Below are positions 24,810 through 33,112 of a stretch of 64,000 bases of DNA, piece after piece; position 1 is the stretch's first letter, and every line of letters starts with the position of its first letter. The position numbers and the translations under genes were made by a program. The notes below the pieces were generated by a model. It did no database searches. It saw nothing but the letters and a program-made list of their open reading frames with translations, and was not told the DNA's origin. The stretch lies in the NCBI RefSeq assembly GCF_001685355.1, contig NZ_CP016438.1, positions 3,844,001 through 3,908,000 of the forward strand. Reading direction: 5' to 3'. Source of the DNA: Streptomyces lincolnensis. Its GTDB lineage: Bacteria; Actinomycetota; Actinomycetes; Streptomycetales; Streptomycetaceae.

Positions 24810-24823
24810 TAGGTCTAGACCAA
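24810..24823 (-). promoter_or_regulatory. DasR-type (dre) palindrome
   Basis: TAGGTCTAGACCAA contains the perfect palindrome GGTCTAGACC, the core of the known dre consensus TGGTCTAGACCA bound by the GlcNAc regulator DasR. It falls on and just after the expected transcription start of the LPMO promoter, a repressing position. It is also close to the TGGTCCAGACC words of chitinase promoters. Confidence 0.6.
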
Positions 24824-24828
24824 GTCTG

Positions 24829-24857
24829 AGATTATTGGCGTTGGTTGAACATGTCCA
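24829..24857 (-). promoter_or_regulatory. HrdB-type promoter of the LPMO gene
   Basis: Read on the minus strand, TGGACA (24857-24852) is followed after exactly 17 bases by TAATCT (24834-24829), a good vegetative sigma-factor promoter. The LPMO start is 67 bases downstream of the -10 box. Confidence 0.6.
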
Positions 24858-24875
24858 TACCAATCGCAGGACCGT

Positions 24876-25985
24876 TCAGGCGGACGTCTCCCCGCGTCCT
24901 GAGCAGAACGCCACCGTCAGGTCCTTGACCAGCGCCTTGCGTTCGTAGTCGTCCAGTTCCACCAGGCCCCGCATGGTCAGCCGGGTCACCGTGTCCTCCA
25001 CCGAGTCGACGACCGAGGTGAGCACGCTCGCCCGGTGCTGGGCGTCCAGCGCGGCGATCCGGCGGCGGTGCATCGCGGCGGCGACCTCGGGGGCGTACTC
25101 CACACGCAGCGGCCGTACCGAGAACACCTCGATCCCGACCGGTGCCGCGTCCCCCGCCACCAGCCGGGTCAGCACCTCCGCGGCCGCGTCGGCGGAGCTC
25201 CGCGCCGATCCGGGCGTCTCCACCGGCACCCGGGCCAGCGTCGCCTCCACGCACTCGCGCAGATACGTCTCGTGGTCCTCGACGCCGAGTGTGGCCCGCG
25301 CGGTGTCCCGCACCCGCCACACCACCAGGACCACGGCCCGCAGCGCGACCCCGTTCGCGTCGGCCGCCGCCATCGGCTCGCTGCGCCAGTGCCGCAGCCG
25401 TACGTCGACCCGGCGGCGCAGCAGCAGCGGGTTGACCCACAGCAGGCCGGTGCGCCGGACCGTCCCCCGGTAGCGGCCGAACAGGCCGAGCACCCAGGCC
25501 CGTCCGGTCCGCCCGCGCGCGAGACCGCCGAAGCCGAACAGACCGAGGGCGCCGGCCCCGGCGTACGCCGCCCACTGCACGGGGCCGAGGCCGGTCCCGG
25601 CGTACGAGGGCAGCTGAAGCGCCTCGGCCGCGAGCGGCGGCAGCACGCCGGCCCACCACGAGGTCGCGACACCCCCGGCCAGCCCGCAGGCCCCGGCGAA
25701 CACGCCCACCGCGCCGGGCAGTACGCGGGCGGGCCGCTCCGTCAGCGCGGGGTCGACCTCGGCCACGGGCCGGGGCGCGGCCGGCACCTGACGCCGGAAG
25801 CGGGGCTGCTCGCCCGTCCCCTGCCGGCGCCCCACCACCGCGGGCCTCAGCGGTACGGGGGCCGGGTCCGGGTCGTCCCGGAACAGCAGATGGACGGGGA
25901 TCTCGGTGGTCGACTCGTTCTGGATGAGCCGGGCGGGCCTCGACGGGCCCTCGGACTCAGGGGTGTGGGGGGTGGTCGTACTCAT
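24876..25985 (-). CDS. SPFH/band 7 domain membrane protein
   Basis: A 369-aa protein. The first 90 residues are Pro/Arg-rich and cytoplasmic. A hydrophobic region follows (about 95-155, probably two segments), then the SPFH domain (about 170-310): GTVRRTGLLWVNPLLLRRRVDVRLRHW, then GVALRAVVLVVWRVRDTARA and GIEVFSVRPLRVEYAPEV. Band 7 proteins oligomerise on membranes and organise other proteins. In this locus, between an LPMO and an NlpC/P60 protein and near cslA, it may help place the wall machinery at the tip; that is inference from position. Confidence 0.82.
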   Translation of the reverse strand: MSTTTPHTPESEGPSRPARLIQNESTTEIPVHLLFRDDPDPAPVPLRPAVVGRRQGTGEQPRFRRQVPAAPRPVAEVDPALTERPARVLPGAVGVFAGACGLAGGVATSWWAGVLPPLAAEALQLPSYAGTGLGPVQWAAYAGAGALGLFGFGGLARGRTGRAWVLGLFGRYRGTVRRTGLLWVNPLLLRRRVDVRLRHWRSEPMAAADANGVALRAVVLVVWRVRDTARATLGVEDHETYLRECVEATLARVPVETPGSARSSADAAAEVLTRLVAGDAAPVGIEVFSVRPLRVEYAPEVAAAMHRRRIAALDAQHRASVLTSVVDSVEDTVTRLTMRGLVELDDYERKALVKDLTVAFCSGRGETSA

Positions 25986-26044
25986 GCGTGCTCCAGCCTC
26001 CGCGCCAGATGCGTCATGACAGTGGGGTGACGTCCGAACCGGGT

Positions 26045-27343
26045 CTACTTGAAGAGCCGCCGCCAGGTCTCCGGCCCGGGGTAGCCGTCCGCCGCGCCGC
26101 CGCGCCAGCCCTGGGCGCGCTGGAAGGCCTCCACGGCCCGTCGGTCCGCCTCGCCCCAGCGCGGTCCCGGACCGGATGTGTAGTACTTGCCGAATCCTTT
26201 CTTCACCAGCTGCTTCCCGAGCTGCGTGACGTGGGCGCTGGTCACGCCGGGCCGGAAGACCGCCCGGCCCGGGTAGCCGGGCACGCCGTGCGAGGAGGGG
26301 GCAGGCGGGCCCGCCGCCCCGGACGTGATGTCCTTGCCCCCGCCCGAGACCAGCAGCGTCCAGGTCAGCGGGCCCGGCAGCCCGTCGGCATCCTGGCCGC
26401 GCCAGCCCTGGGCCTGCTGGAAGGCCTGGGTCGCCCTGCGGTCCGCGTCCGACCAGCGCGGTCCCGGACCGGAGGTGTAGTACCGCCCGGCGCCGCGCTC
26501 GACGAGCATGCGGCCGAGCAGGGCGACGTGCTTGTTGTTGGCGCCGGGTCCGAAGTACGCCCGTCCCGGGTACGGCGTCCCGGCCTCCCCGTCCGGTTTC
26601 GCGGTGCCGGGTTTGTCGCTGCCGGGTCCGGCCGTGCCGCCCGCGAGCCCCTTGTAGCGGTAGGCGAGATAGCGGTCGGAGTGGCTCCAGTAGGCGTACG
26701 GGGTGGCCTGCCTGCGGGCGTACGGGCGGGTCTCCTCGTAGGCGATGTAGGAGGTGTGCGTGTAGTCGGTCCAGCCGCCGAAGATCACCACGTGGGAGCC
26801 CTGCTGGGGGTTCGAGGGGTTGTGGAACAGCAGGATGTCCCCGGGCTGGAGGTCATCCTTGGCGATCCGCACCCCGTACTGGTCGAGGCTGCCCGTCCAC
26901 TCGTTGCCCGGCAGGTTCCAGGCCATCGACACGAAGCCCGAGCAGTCCTGCCGGTACCCGTCGCCCCAGTACCGGGACATGCTGTACGGCACTTTCTCGG
27001 CGACCCAGGTCTTGGCCCGCCTGATGATGTCGGCGCGGGTGGTCTCAGGGGTCTTCAGCGGGCCCCCGGGGCGGCCGGCCGGTCCGTGCAGCGCGGTCTT
27101 GCCGCCCTGGGGGGTGTCGGGTTCGTCCCGGACGGGAGTGCCCGGGTGGCCGGGGGCGGCGTGGGCGACGGCGGGGTGACCGGCGACGGCCGCCGTGGCG
27201 GCCGCCGCGGCGAGGATCACGGCCCGGTGGGCCGCCGGGTGGCGGCCCGACGAGGAGTGCGGCAGGGCCCGCCGCCAGTGAACGCATCCGGGGCAGTCGC
27301 AGTCACTCGCGGGATCGAATTCCTCGAAGACCGGAGTCGCCAT
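26045..27343 (-). CDS. Secreted NlpC/P60-like protein with two peptidoglycan-binding repeats
   Basis: A 432-aa protein. It starts with a 30-residue cytoplasmic part carrying CDCPGC, followed by a signal/anchor segment (about 40-62). The NlpC/P60-like domain (about 100-235) has the catalytic cysteine in RQDCSGFVSMAW and histidine in GSHVVIFGGW. Two closely similar repeats of about 75 residues follow, each with YYTSGPGPRW, ADRRA, FQ.AQGWRG and DG.PGP.TW, the PG_binding pattern. It probably cleaves or amidates a cell-wall peptide outside the cell. The ATG (MATPVFEE) has GAGGGG 6 bases upstream. It is divergent from tRNA-Lys copy 3. Confidence 0.85.
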   Translation of the reverse strand: MATPVFEEFDPASDCDCPGCVHWRRALPHSSSGRHPAAHRAVILAAAAATAAVAGHPAVAHAAPGHPGTPVRDEPDTPQGGKTALHGPAGRPGGPLKTPETTRADIIRRAKTWVAEKVPYSMSRYWGDGYRQDCSGFVSMAWNLPGNEWTGSLDQYGVRIAKDDLQPGDILLFHNPSNPQQGSHVVIFGGWTDYTHTSYIAYEETRPYARRQATPYAYWSHSDRYLAYRYKGLAGGTAGPGSDKPGTAKPDGEAGTPYPGRAYFGPGANNKHVALLGRMLVERGAGRYYTSGPGPRWSDADRRATQAFQQAQGWRGQDADGLPGPLTWTLLVSGGGKDITSGAAGPPAPSSHGVPGYPGRAVFRPGVTSAHVTQLGKQLVKKGFGKYYTSGPGPRWGEADRRAVEAFQRAQGWRGGAADGYPGPETWRRLFK

Positions 27344-27520
27344 GCGATTCCCCTCACATTCCGGATGGAAATGTCCGCGCCTGTACACATTCGTCAGTTT
27401 CTCAACTGTCGTCCCGACGCGCATGTTGACGGTCCGAATGATGTACGCCACCCCTCCGGGCGCCTCCCCGCCCGGTCCGGAGCACCGTCCGACATCCGGT
27501 AAAGTTGTGCAGGTCAGCAG

Positions 27521-27594
27521 GCGCCGCTAGCTCAGTTGGTTAGAGCAGCTGACTCTTAATCAGCGGGTCCGGGGTTCGAGTCCCTGGCGGCGCA
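27521..27594 (+). tRNA. tRNA-Lys (anticodon CTT), copy 3
   Basis: A 74-nt cloverleaf identical to the copy at 7082, and sharing its close upstream flank (GTCAGCAG before the first base). Two 148-bp repeat units with tRNA 3' halves follow directly. Confidence 0.98.
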
Positions 27595-27742
27595 CAGACA
27601 GGTGAGGCCCCTCGCAAGTGCGGGGGGCCTTCGCCATGCGCGCGGATTCTTCCCGGTGCCGCACAGGCGGCTGGGGGTCCGGGGGTTACCCCCCGGGGAA
27701 TGCAGCATCAGCGGGTCCGGGGTTCGAGTCCCTGGCGGCGCA
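27595..27742 (+). repeat. 148-bp repeat unit ending in a tRNA-Lys 3' half (unit 2)
   Basis: Same structure as the unit at 7156: hairpin GGCCCCTCGC...GCGGGGGGCC, spacer, CCGGGGG hairpin, then 36 nt identical to the tRNA 3' half at 27707-27742. It differs from unit 1 at only a few bases although the two lie 20 kb apart. Confidence 0.92.
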
Positions 27743-27890
27743 CAGACAAGTGAGGCCCCTCGCAAGTGCGGGAGGCCTTCGCCATGGGCGCGGGCTCTTC
27801 CCGGTGCCGCACAGACGGCTGGGGGTCCGGGGGTTACCCCCCGGGGAATGCAGCATCAGCGGGTCCGGGGTTCGAGTCCCTGGCGGCGCA
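27743..27890 (+). repeat. 148-bp repeat unit ending in a tRNA-Lys 3' half (unit 3)
   Basis: Directly abuts unit 2 and has exactly the same length; the tRNA 3' half is at 27855-27890. A degenerate fourth partial unit without the tRNA part continues to about 27990. Confidence 0.92.
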
Positions 27891-28016
27891 CAGACAGGTG
27901 AGGCCCCTCGCGCGTGCGGGGGGCCTTCGCCATGGGCGGGTGAGGCCCGGCGGCCGCACAGGCGGCTGGGGGTCCGGGGGGCCTTCGCCATGCTGTCGGA
28001 CGGATACCCTCTCGCC

Positions 28017-28730
28017 ATGGTGGCGTGGGATCTTCAGGAGCGGATCAAGAAGCTCGTCCTTGATCGGCGGCTGGGGTCCGGGGATCCGCTGCCGACCGAG
28101 CAGGAGCTGATGGAGTTGCTCGGGGCGAGCCGGAACTCGGTGCGGGAGGCGTTGAAGGCGTTGCAGGCGATGGGCATCGTGGAGATCCGGCACGGCTTCG
28201 GGACCTACGTCGGCCCGATGTCGCTGGCCCCGATGATCGAGGGCCTCACCTTCCGCACGGTCGCCGGGCACTACCGCGGCGAGGACTCGCTGCTCCAGCT
28301 GCTGGAACTGCGCGAGGCCGTGGAGAGCGGGCTGATCTCCCGGCTCGCGGGCCGGATCCCCGCACCGGATCTCGTTGAACTGGACGCGCTCGTGGACCGT
28401 ATGGAACGGGAGGCCGCCCAAGGGGCGGGTCTCGCCGAGACCGACCGGGCGTTTCACGCCACTCTCTACCGAGGACTGGACAACGTGCTGCTGAGCGAGG
28501 TGCTGGAGGCGTTCTGGGACGCCTTCCACCGCGTGCGCACGGACCTCGGAGGCGTGGCCCAGGACCCACAGGTCACGTGCCGCCAGCACCGGGACATCCT
28601 GGACGCGGTGCGGTCCGGCGACGCCGCGGGGGCCGAGCAGGCCATAAGGAAGCACTTCGGCAACATCCGCACCCGGCTGTCCACAACGACTCCACAAGGT
28701 CCCCACAGGGGCCACAATGAACGCGTATGA
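28017..28730 (+). CDS. GntR-family (FadR/FCD-type) transcriptional regulator
   Basis: A 237-aa regulator. The winged HTH is at the N-terminus (WDLQERIKKLVLDRRLGSG, LPTEQELMELLGASRNSVREAL, GIVEIRHGFGTYV) and the FCD ligand domain follows (about 85-225) with LLELREAVESGLISRLAGR, AETDRAFHATLY and CRQHRDILDAVRSGD; its histidines and aspartate form the usual metal site. The effector is unknown. The start is ambiguous: 28017 gives the usual FadR N-terminus, while 27990 adds nine residues encoded by the degenerate end of the tRNA repeat. It lies just upstream of cslA in the same direction, so it could control it. Confidence 0.82.
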   Translation: MVAWDLQERIKKLVLDRRLGSGDPLPTEQELMELLGASRNSVREALKALQAMGIVEIRHGFGTYVGPMSLAPMIEGLTFRTVAGHYRGEDSLLQLLELREAVESGLISRLAGRIPAPDLVELDALVDRMEREAAQGAGLAETDRAFHATLYRGLDNVLLSEVLEAFWDAFHRVRTDLGGVAQDPQVTCRQHRDILDAVRSGDAAGAEQAIRKHFGNIRTRLSTTTPQGPHRGHNERV

Positions 28731-29045
28731 CCGGTAAACACCGCGTTTCGCATCTTGCGATCATGATGAACACCGTAGAACCCTGGTTTTCAAGATGCTG
28801 CGTATACGCGGCACTTGGGGGGCAAGGAGCCGGTTGCCGGTGTTGCGGGGAAAGGGGGCCCCGTTTCTGAGCTGATGCCGAGGGGGGCATCATGCAACCG
28901 GAAGGTCGCAGTTCTGTGTCCATGCGTGTGGACGATGTGGTGACTGTGGCCCACCGCTGATACGACTGTGAAGGGTCTAGGGGGACCCGAGCAGCCGTGA
29001 AGTAACGACACAACACGCAGTGACGTGCGTGTGGGGGGATGACTC
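28731..29045 (+). other. Leader/promoter region of cslA
   Basis: This 315-base gap holds no gene. It has AT-richer patches (28735-28800), several short inverted repeats and ends in a hairpin against the cslA ribosome site. A weak promoter-like TTGCGA...TAGAAC pair occurs near 28755-28785, but the spacing is poor and I do not assign it. Confidence 0.5.
29013..29032 (+). promoter_or_regulatory. Hairpin abutting the cslA ribosome-binding site
   Basis: ACACGCA (29013-29019) and TGCGTGT (29026-29032) form a perfect 7-bp stem with loop GTGACG. The ribosome site GGGGGG begins at the next base (29033), and the ATG is at 29046. The position suggests an effect on translation or mRNA stability. Confidence 0.5.
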
Positions 29046-31070
29046 ATGACGTCGACGCCGACGGGCGCCCGGCAGAACTACGACCCGTCACAGACCACCC
29101 AGCTCAGGGTGCCTTCACATCGGACCGGTGCGTTCCGTCGGATCAAGAAGACGCTGCCCAAGTACGACTACGAGCACTACAGCCGGCTGGCCGGCCCCCT
29201 GACGCAGCCCGATCCGGGCAAGCCGTACAGAGTGCAGTACCGCTCCCTGATCTCGCAGGAGCCGCACCGCATCAGAGTGGCGCTCATGCTCGCCGCCGCG
29301 CCGCTGCTGTCGCTGGTCCTGCTGGCCTGGCTGCTCCAGCCCGAGCACTGGACCGAGCGCGACTACCCGGCCTTCGCCTGGCTGCCCGCGCTCGACATCG
29401 TGATGCTCGTGGCGATCGGTCTGATCGAGTTCTTCCGCTGCATGAACGTGCTGTCGAACGCGCACGCCACCCTGGTCGCCCGCGACCCGATCCCGGTGGT
29501 CCCCGAGACCGGCACCAGAGTGGCCTTCCTCACCTCCTTCGTGCCCGGCAAGGAGCCGCTGGAGATGGTGACGAAGACCCTGGAAGCCGCGGTGAAGATC
29601 CGCCACCGCGGCCTCATGCATGTCTGGCTGCTGGACGAGGGCGACGACCCCGAGGTGAAGGCCGTCTGCGCGCGCCTGGGCGTGCACCACTTCTCCCGCA
29701 AGGGCGTCGCGAAGTGGAACCAGGCCAAGGGCCCGCACCGCGCCAAGACCAAGCACGGCAACTACAACGCCTGGCTGGACGCGCACGGCGACCACTACGA
29801 CTTCTTCGCCTCGGTCGACACCGACCACGTGCCGCTGCCCAACTACCTGGAGCGGATGCTCGGCTTCTTCCGCGACCCGAACATCGGCTTCGTCATCGGC
29901 CCGCAGGTCTACGGCAACTACGACAACTTCGTCACCAAGGCCGCCGAGTCGCAGCAGTTCCTCTTCCACGCGCTGATCCAGCGGGCCGGCAACAAGTACG
30001 GCTCCCCGATGTTCGTGGGCACCTCCAACGCCGTACGCATCAAGGCGCTCAAGCAGATCGGCGGCCTGTACGACTCGATCACCGAGGACATGGCCACCGG
30101 GTTCGAGATCCACCGCCACAAGAACCCCGCGACGGGCAAGAAGTGGCGCTCGGTGTACACCCCGGACGTGCTCGCGGTCGGTGAGGGTCCCAGTGCCTGG
30201 ACGGACTTCTTCACCCAGCAGATGCGCTGGTCGCGCGGGACGTACGAGACGATCCTCAAGCAGTACTGGAAGGGCTTCTACTCGCTGCCGCCGAGCAAGC
30301 TCTTCAACTACACGATGATGATCATCTTCTACCCGATGTCCGCCCTCAACTGGATCCTCGCGGCCCTCAGCTGCGCGCTCTTCCTGGGCCTGGGCGCCTC
30401 GGGTGTGAACATCGACCCGACCGTGTGGCTGATGCTCTACGGCAACGCCTCCGCGCTCCAGATCGGCCTCTACGTCTGGAACCGGCGGCACAACGTCTCC
30501 CCGCACGAGCCGGAGGGCTCCGGCGGTGTGGCCGGCATGGTGATGTCCGCGCTGTCCGCGCCGCTGTACGCCAAGGCGCTGGTCGACTCGATGCTGCGCC
30601 GCAAGAGCAAGTTCGTGGTCACGCCCAAGGGCGACTCCGCCAGCCCCGACCGCTGGTTCGGGACCTTCCGCTACCACTGGTACTTCATCCTGATCTTCGG
30701 CGCCTCGATCACCGCCGGCTTCGTCTTCGGACACTCCCACCCCGCGATGATCATCTGGGCGACCTTCGCCACCCTGATCACCGCCACGCCGATCTTCGCC
30801 TGGCGCCACATGCTGCGCCAGGAGCGGAAGAAGCCCCCCGCGCCCGCGCAGGAGCCGCGGGAAGCGGCACCGGCGGCTCCCATGGCACCCGCGGCCCCCG
30901 CGGGTCCCTACGAGCCGCAGCCGCTGCCCACGCAGCGCACCCCGGCCCAGCACGCTCCGCAGCACAAGCCGAGCTGGGCCGCCGCCTCGAACACCTCGGG
31001 CGGTACGGGGAGCACGGGGGACCAGACCATGCAGATCGCCCTTGGTGGACTTGGGGGACGTAAGGAATGA
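29046..31070 (+). CDS. cslA: Cellulose synthase-like glycosyltransferase CslA (GT2)
   Basis: A 674-aa membrane glycosyltransferase that makes a beta-glucan exported at hyphal tips. Two membrane segments (about 80-130) precede the GT2 domain, which has D197 (LLDEGDD), the DxD D258-T259-D260 (SVDTDHV), the catalytic base D348 (ITEDMATG) and QQMRW at 391-395. Four or more membrane segments follow from about 415. A Pro/Ala-rich tail lacks a PilZ domain, so c-di-GMP control would need another protein. The stop overlaps the glxA ATG by four bases. Order and length match CslA of S. coelicolor/S. lividans, required for tip-localised glucan and morphogenesis. Confidence 0.95.
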   Translation: MTSTPTGARQNYDPSQTTQLRVPSHRTGAFRRIKKTLPKYDYEHYSRLAGPLTQPDPGKPYRVQYRSLISQEPHRIRVALMLAAAPLLSLVLLAWLLQPEHWTERDYPAFAWLPALDIVMLVAIGLIEFFRCMNVLSNAHATLVARDPIPVVPETGTRVAFLTSFVPGKEPLEMVTKTLEAAVKIRHRGLMHVWLLDEGDDPEVKAVCARLGVHHFSRKGVAKWNQAKGPHRAKTKHGNYNAWLDAHGDHYDFFASVDTDHVPLPNYLERMLGFFRDPNIGFVIGPQVYGNYDNFVTKAAESQQFLFHALIQRAGNKYGSPMFVGTSNAVRIKALKQIGGLYDSITEDMATGFEIHRHKNPATGKKWRSVYTPDVLAVGEGPSAWTDFFTQQMRWSRGTYETILKQYWKGFYSLPPSKLFNYTMMIIFYPMSALNWILAALSCALFLGLGASGVNIDPTVWLMLYGNASALQIGLYVWNRRHNVSPHEPEGSGGVAGMVMSALSAPLYAKALVDSMLRRKSKFVVTPKGDSASPDRWFGTFRYHWYFILIFGASITAGFVFGHSHPAMIIWATFATLITATPIFAWRHMLRQERKKPPAPAQEPREAAPAAPMAPAAPAGPYEPQPLPTQRTPAQHAPQHKPSWAAASNTSGGTGSTGDQTMQIALGGLGGRKE

Positions 31071-33004
31071 ACGACCGTGCAGGCCGCCGCCGCGCCCGTC
31101 GACTCGTGATCGGCACGGCGGTGGTGCTCGCGCTGGCCGGGATGAACGGCCCGTGGCTGTACCGCTTCGGGACCGAGAAATACCACCAGTACCAAATCAA
31201 CAAGCCTGAGTACAAAGCCGAGAACGGCAAGTGGGACATCGTCGAGTTCCCCGAGGAGTACCGGCAGAACACCATCCACGCGGCGCTGCTGCGCACCGGG
31301 AAGGTGCTGCTCGTCGCCGGGTCGGGCAACAACCAGGACAACTTCGACGACAAGAAGTTCGACACCCGGATCTGGGACCCGGTCAAGGGCACCATCAAGA
31401 AGGTGCCGACGCCCAAGGACCTGTTCTGCACCGGCCACACCCAGCTCGCCAACGGCAACCTGCTGATCGCGGGCGGCACCAAGCGGTACGAGAAGCTCAA
31501 GGGTGACGTCACCAAGGCCGGCGGCCTGATGATCGTCCACAACGAGAACCCGGACAAGCCGATCACGCTGCCCGCGGGCACCCGGTTCACCGGCAAGGAG
31601 AACGGCAAGACCTTCGTCTCGAAGGACCCGGTCACCGTCGAGCGCGCGACGAAGACGTTCGACAAGAACACCGGCAAGTTCACCGGCAACAAGCCGGGGC
31701 TCGGCCGGATCTACGTCGAGGCGCAGAAGAGCGGCGCCGCGCACGAGACGGGCACGCAGGACAACTACGCCGTGCAGGGGCTGTCCGGCGCGGACGCCAA
31801 GAACACCTACGGCATCGCGCAGAAGCTCGCCCTCGACAAGAAGGACTTCCAGGGGATCCGGGACGCCTTCGAGTTCGACCCGGTCGCCGAGAAGTACATC
31901 AAGGTCGACCCGATGAAGGAGGCCCGCTGGTATCCGACGCTCACCACCCTGAGCGACGGGAAGATCCTCAGCGTCTCCGGGCTCGACGACATCGGGCAGC
32001 TGGTGCCGGGCAAGAACGAGGTCTTCGACCCCAAGACCAAGAAGTGGACGTACACGGACAAGGTCCGGCAGTTCCCGACCTACCCCGCGCTGTTCCTGAT
32101 GCAGAACGGCAAGATCTTCTACTCGGGCTCGAACGCGGGCTACGGGCCGGACGACGTCGGCCGTGAGCCGGGCGTCTGGGACGTGGAGAGCAACAAGTTC
32201 ACCAAGGTGCCCGGGCTGAGCGACCCCAAGCTGCTGGAGACCTCCGGGACCGTGCTGCTGCCGCCGGCGCAGGACGAGAAGTACATGGTGATCGGCGGCG
32301 GCGGGGTCGGCGAGTCCAAGCGGTCCAGCGAGAAGACCCGGATCGTCGACCTCAAGGCGGACGACCCGAAGTTCGAGGACGGGCCGAGCCTGGAGAAGGG
32401 CACGCGGTACGCGCAGGCGTCGATCCTGCCGGACGACTCCGTGCTGGTGTCCGGCGGTTCGCAGGACTACCGCGGGCGCGGCGACTCCAACATCCTCCAG
32501 GCGCGGCTCTACGACCCGTCGGGCAACGGGTTCGAGCGGGTCGCCGATCCGCTGGTCGGGCGGAACTACCACTCCGGGTCGATCCTGCTGCCCGACGGGC
32601 GGGTGATGTTCTTCGGGTCGGACTCCCTGTACGGGGACAAGGGGAACACGAAGCCGGGGACGTTCGAGCAGCGGATCGAGATCTACACGCCGCCGTATCT
32701 CTACCGAGGGGCGCAGCCGTCGTTGTCCGGGGGGCCGGAGACGATTGCCCGGGGGGCCTCGGGGACGTTCACCTCGCAGCACGCCTCGTCGATCAAGAAG
32801 GTGCGCTTGATTCGGCCGAGTGCGGCCACGCATGTGACGGACGTGGACCAGCGGTCGATCGCGCTGGACTTCAAGGCGTCGGGGAACAAGATCACCGTGA
32901 CGGTGCCGAAGAACAAGAATCTGGTGCAGTCGGGGTGGTACATGCTGTTCGTGGATGACGATCAGGGGACGCCGAGCAAGGCGCAGTGGGTTCGGGTGCC
33001 GTAA
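31067..33004 (+). CDS. glxA: Copper radical oxidase GlxA (galactose oxidase-like)
   Basis: A 645-aa protein with an N-terminal arginine-rich membrane/signal segment (about 8-30) and a Kelch-type beta-propeller. The active site fits galactose-oxidase-like radical enzymes: C121 (LFCTGH) for the thioether with Y289 (RWYPTL), W288 beside it, Y501-H502 (NYHSGS) and H589 (ATHVTD) as copper ligands. The cysteine number agrees with that published for the S. lividans protein. GlxA works with CslA on the tip glucan. It is translationally coupled to cslA (ATGA overlap), and convergent with cslZ through a strong terminator. Confidence 0.95.
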   Translation: MNDRAGRRRARRLVIGTAVVLALAGMNGPWLYRFGTEKYHQYQINKPEYKAENGKWDIVEFPEEYRQNTIHAALLRTGKVLLVAGSGNNQDNFDDKKFDTRIWDPVKGTIKKVPTPKDLFCTGHTQLANGNLLIAGGTKRYEKLKGDVTKAGGLMIVHNENPDKPITLPAGTRFTGKENGKTFVSKDPVTVERATKTFDKNTGKFTGNKPGLGRIYVEAQKSGAAHETGTQDNYAVQGLSGADAKNTYGIAQKLALDKKDFQGIRDAFEFDPVAEKYIKVDPMKEARWYPTLTTLSDGKILSVSGLDDIGQLVPGKNEVFDPKTKKWTYTDKVRQFPTYPALFLMQNGKIFYSGSNAGYGPDDVGREPGVWDVESNKFTKVPGLSDPKLLETSGTVLLPPAQDEKYMVIGGGGVGESKRSSEKTRIVDLKADDPKFEDGPSLEKGTRYAQASILPDDSVLVSGGSQDYRGRGDSNILQARLYDPSGNGFERVADPLVGRNYHSGSILLPDGRVMFFGSDSLYGDKGNTKPGTFEQRIEIYTPPYLYRGAQPSLSGGPETIARGASGTFTSQHASSIKKVRLIRPSAATHVTDVDQRSIALDFKASGNKITVTVPKNKNLVQSGWYMLFVDDDQGTPSKAQWVRVP

Positions 33005-33018
33005 GGGTTCGTTGTCGG

Positions 33019-33074
33019 CTGCGGCGCCGTCGTGGCTGGTCGCGCAGTTCCCCGCGCCCCTGAGGGGCGCGGGG
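33019..33074. repeat. REP-like element 2 with bidirectional terminator
   Basis: CCCCGCGCCCC (33050-33060) and GGGGCGCGGGG (33064-33074) form a perfect 11-bp stem with loop TGA between the convergent glxA and cslZ genes. The left part, GCCGTCGTGGCTGGTCGCGC, is the reverse complement of the element at 42652, with one mismatch. Confidence 0.75.
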
Positions 33075-33112
33075 ATTGCCGTTGCCTGGAAGGCGCCGCT
33101 ACTCCCGCGCCC

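Noticed and set aside
27618..28016. Upstream extension of the GntR gene through the tRNA repeats
   Set aside because: The extension only translates the tRNA-derived repeats (strings like GVRVPGGAQT); the regulator's normal N-terminus begins at 28017.
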